Below are positions 63,810 through 64,000 of a stretch of DNA of 64,000 nt, piece by piece. A program made the position numbers and the translations under genes. The DNA comes from Leptospira sp. WS39.C2. GTDB taxonomy: Bacteria; Spirochaetota; Leptospiria; Leptospirales; Leptospiraceae. Location: contig NZ_CP162142.1 in assembly GCF_040833965.1 (NCBI RefSeq), forward strand, positions 1,823,001 to 1,887,000, written 5' to 3'. Positions within the stretch are counted from its first letter, which is position 1. Each line of letters begins with the position of its first letter. The notes under the pieces are model-generated. The model was given only the letters and a program-made list of their open reading frames with translations. It was not told the origin of the DNA and made no database searches.

Positions 63810-64000
63810 TTAAGTTTTGCGTATGTGTTTGTAAATTTCATCGAGGATAGGATACAAAATATCCTCGTTTTCTTTTGATATCCCCCAAGTTTGTAATGAA
63901 AGTAGTTTTGCTGATATAGTAACGATTTTTTTACGAATTTTTTTTCCATCATTCGAAAGTAAAATTGCCCATTCCCTCCCATCAATTGGAGATGGATTTC
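63810..64000 (-). CDS. MarR-family transcriptional regulator (C-terminal part, cut by window edge)
   Basis: Reading leftward from the right edge, one open frame gives about 62 residues: NPSPIDGREWAILLSNDGKK, then a helical tail (IVTISAKLLSLQT, ILYPILDEIYKHIRKT) to a TAA at 63810-63812. The DGREW..LLSNDGKKI segment corresponds to the wing and following helix of MarR proteins (D.R...L.LT..G), and the tail to their dimerisation helices. The N-terminus lies outside the window. It converges on the crotonase-family gene, which has a palindrome in its promoter, so it may control that gene. Another frame on the same strand is also open here but reads less like a protein family. Confidence 0.65.
   Translation of the reverse strand, partial: NPSPIDGREWAILLSNDGKKIRKKIVTISAKLLSLQTWGISKENEDILYPILDEIYKHIRKT

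Noticed and set aside
63792..63818. A+T-rich inverted repeat (AAAACTT/AAGTTTT) between the crotonase and MarR-like genes
   Set aside because: Only a short A/T stem overlapping the end of the MarR-like gene; could be chance in such A+T-rich DNA.
63758..63985. 75-residue minus-strand frame at the right edge
   Set aside because: It lies in a different frame from the MarR-like C-terminus, overlaps the crotonase gene end and has a Lys/Tyr-rich product without family resemblance.
1..64000. tRNA, rRNA, CRISPR, insertion sequence, prophage or attachment-site signals
   Set aside because: Gaps are short and hold no cloverleaf-like sequence, no regularly spaced repeats, and no transposase or integrase frame was found.

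Overview
The window looks like a chromosomal segment of a Leptospira-type spirochaete. The DNA is low in G+C and densely coded, with gene ends often overlapping by 1-4 bases. The gene content combines LPS export (LptD), a diaminopimelate-type murein pathway, spirochaete-style lipoproteins and outer membrane barrels, several SpoIIE/RsbU-type phosphatases, and gatCA-dependent amidation. Species cannot be resolved from the sequence alone. I see no rRNA, tRNA, CRISPR array, insertion sequence, prophage or plasmid element; this is core chromosome. About 60 genes are supported, two of them cut by the window edges, and no intergenic stretch exceeds 300 bases.

Layout. 1-7283 (minus): a tightly packed envelope/translation operon, lptD - undecaprenyl-phosphate sugar transferase - gatC - gatA - hisF - sodium:solute symporter (cut at base 1). 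7457-15184: a mixed signalling block with a receiver/histidine-kinase hybrid, a UvrD-type helicase, a MORN lipoprotein, an M48 lipoprotein protease coupled to an EAL phosphodiesterase, a small unknown gene and a STAS antagonist. 15198-25548: a TPR protein with a HAMP/SpoIIE phosphatase, a PrsW-like membrane protease, a MoxR ATPase/VWA pair, and a large unknown protein coupled to a nitrilase-fold protein without its catalytic cysteine. 25691-28951 (minus): lspA, an AarF/UbiB-type kinase gene and a Gfo/Idh/MocA oxidoreductase gene.

29003-39627 holds most cytoplasmic murein genes: murF-purE-purK on the plus strand, then the minus-strand division/cell-wall operon rsmH - ftsL-like - murE - mraY - ftsW - murG - murC. 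The operon lacks ftsI, murD, murB and ftsQAZ. 39700-49019 has a HIT protein, CheR, MqnA (futalosine pathway), a lipoprotein, amtB coupled to a GAF-SpoIIE-TPR phosphatase gene, an outer membrane protein, a small DUF3805-like protein and an AsmA-like protein.

49128-57933 is a conserved housekeeping run: typA diverging from rplU-prp-rpmA, then obg-proB-proA-nadD-yqeK-LCP-like-rsfS. 57920-64000 has a thioredoxin-like DUF255 protein, TolC, an M20 amidohydrolase, a crotonase-family protein behind a MarR-type palindrome, and the C-terminal part of a MarR-family regulator running off the right edge.

No single obviously new system stands out. The points most worth a second look are: Prp protease beside an L27 that has no cleavable leader; a LptD with a SAP-like N-terminal element; the PrsW/VWA/MoxR/pseudo-nitrilase neighbourhood; signalling proteins with degenerate catalytic domains; two clean operator-like palindromes; and a very long hairpin between converging genes.
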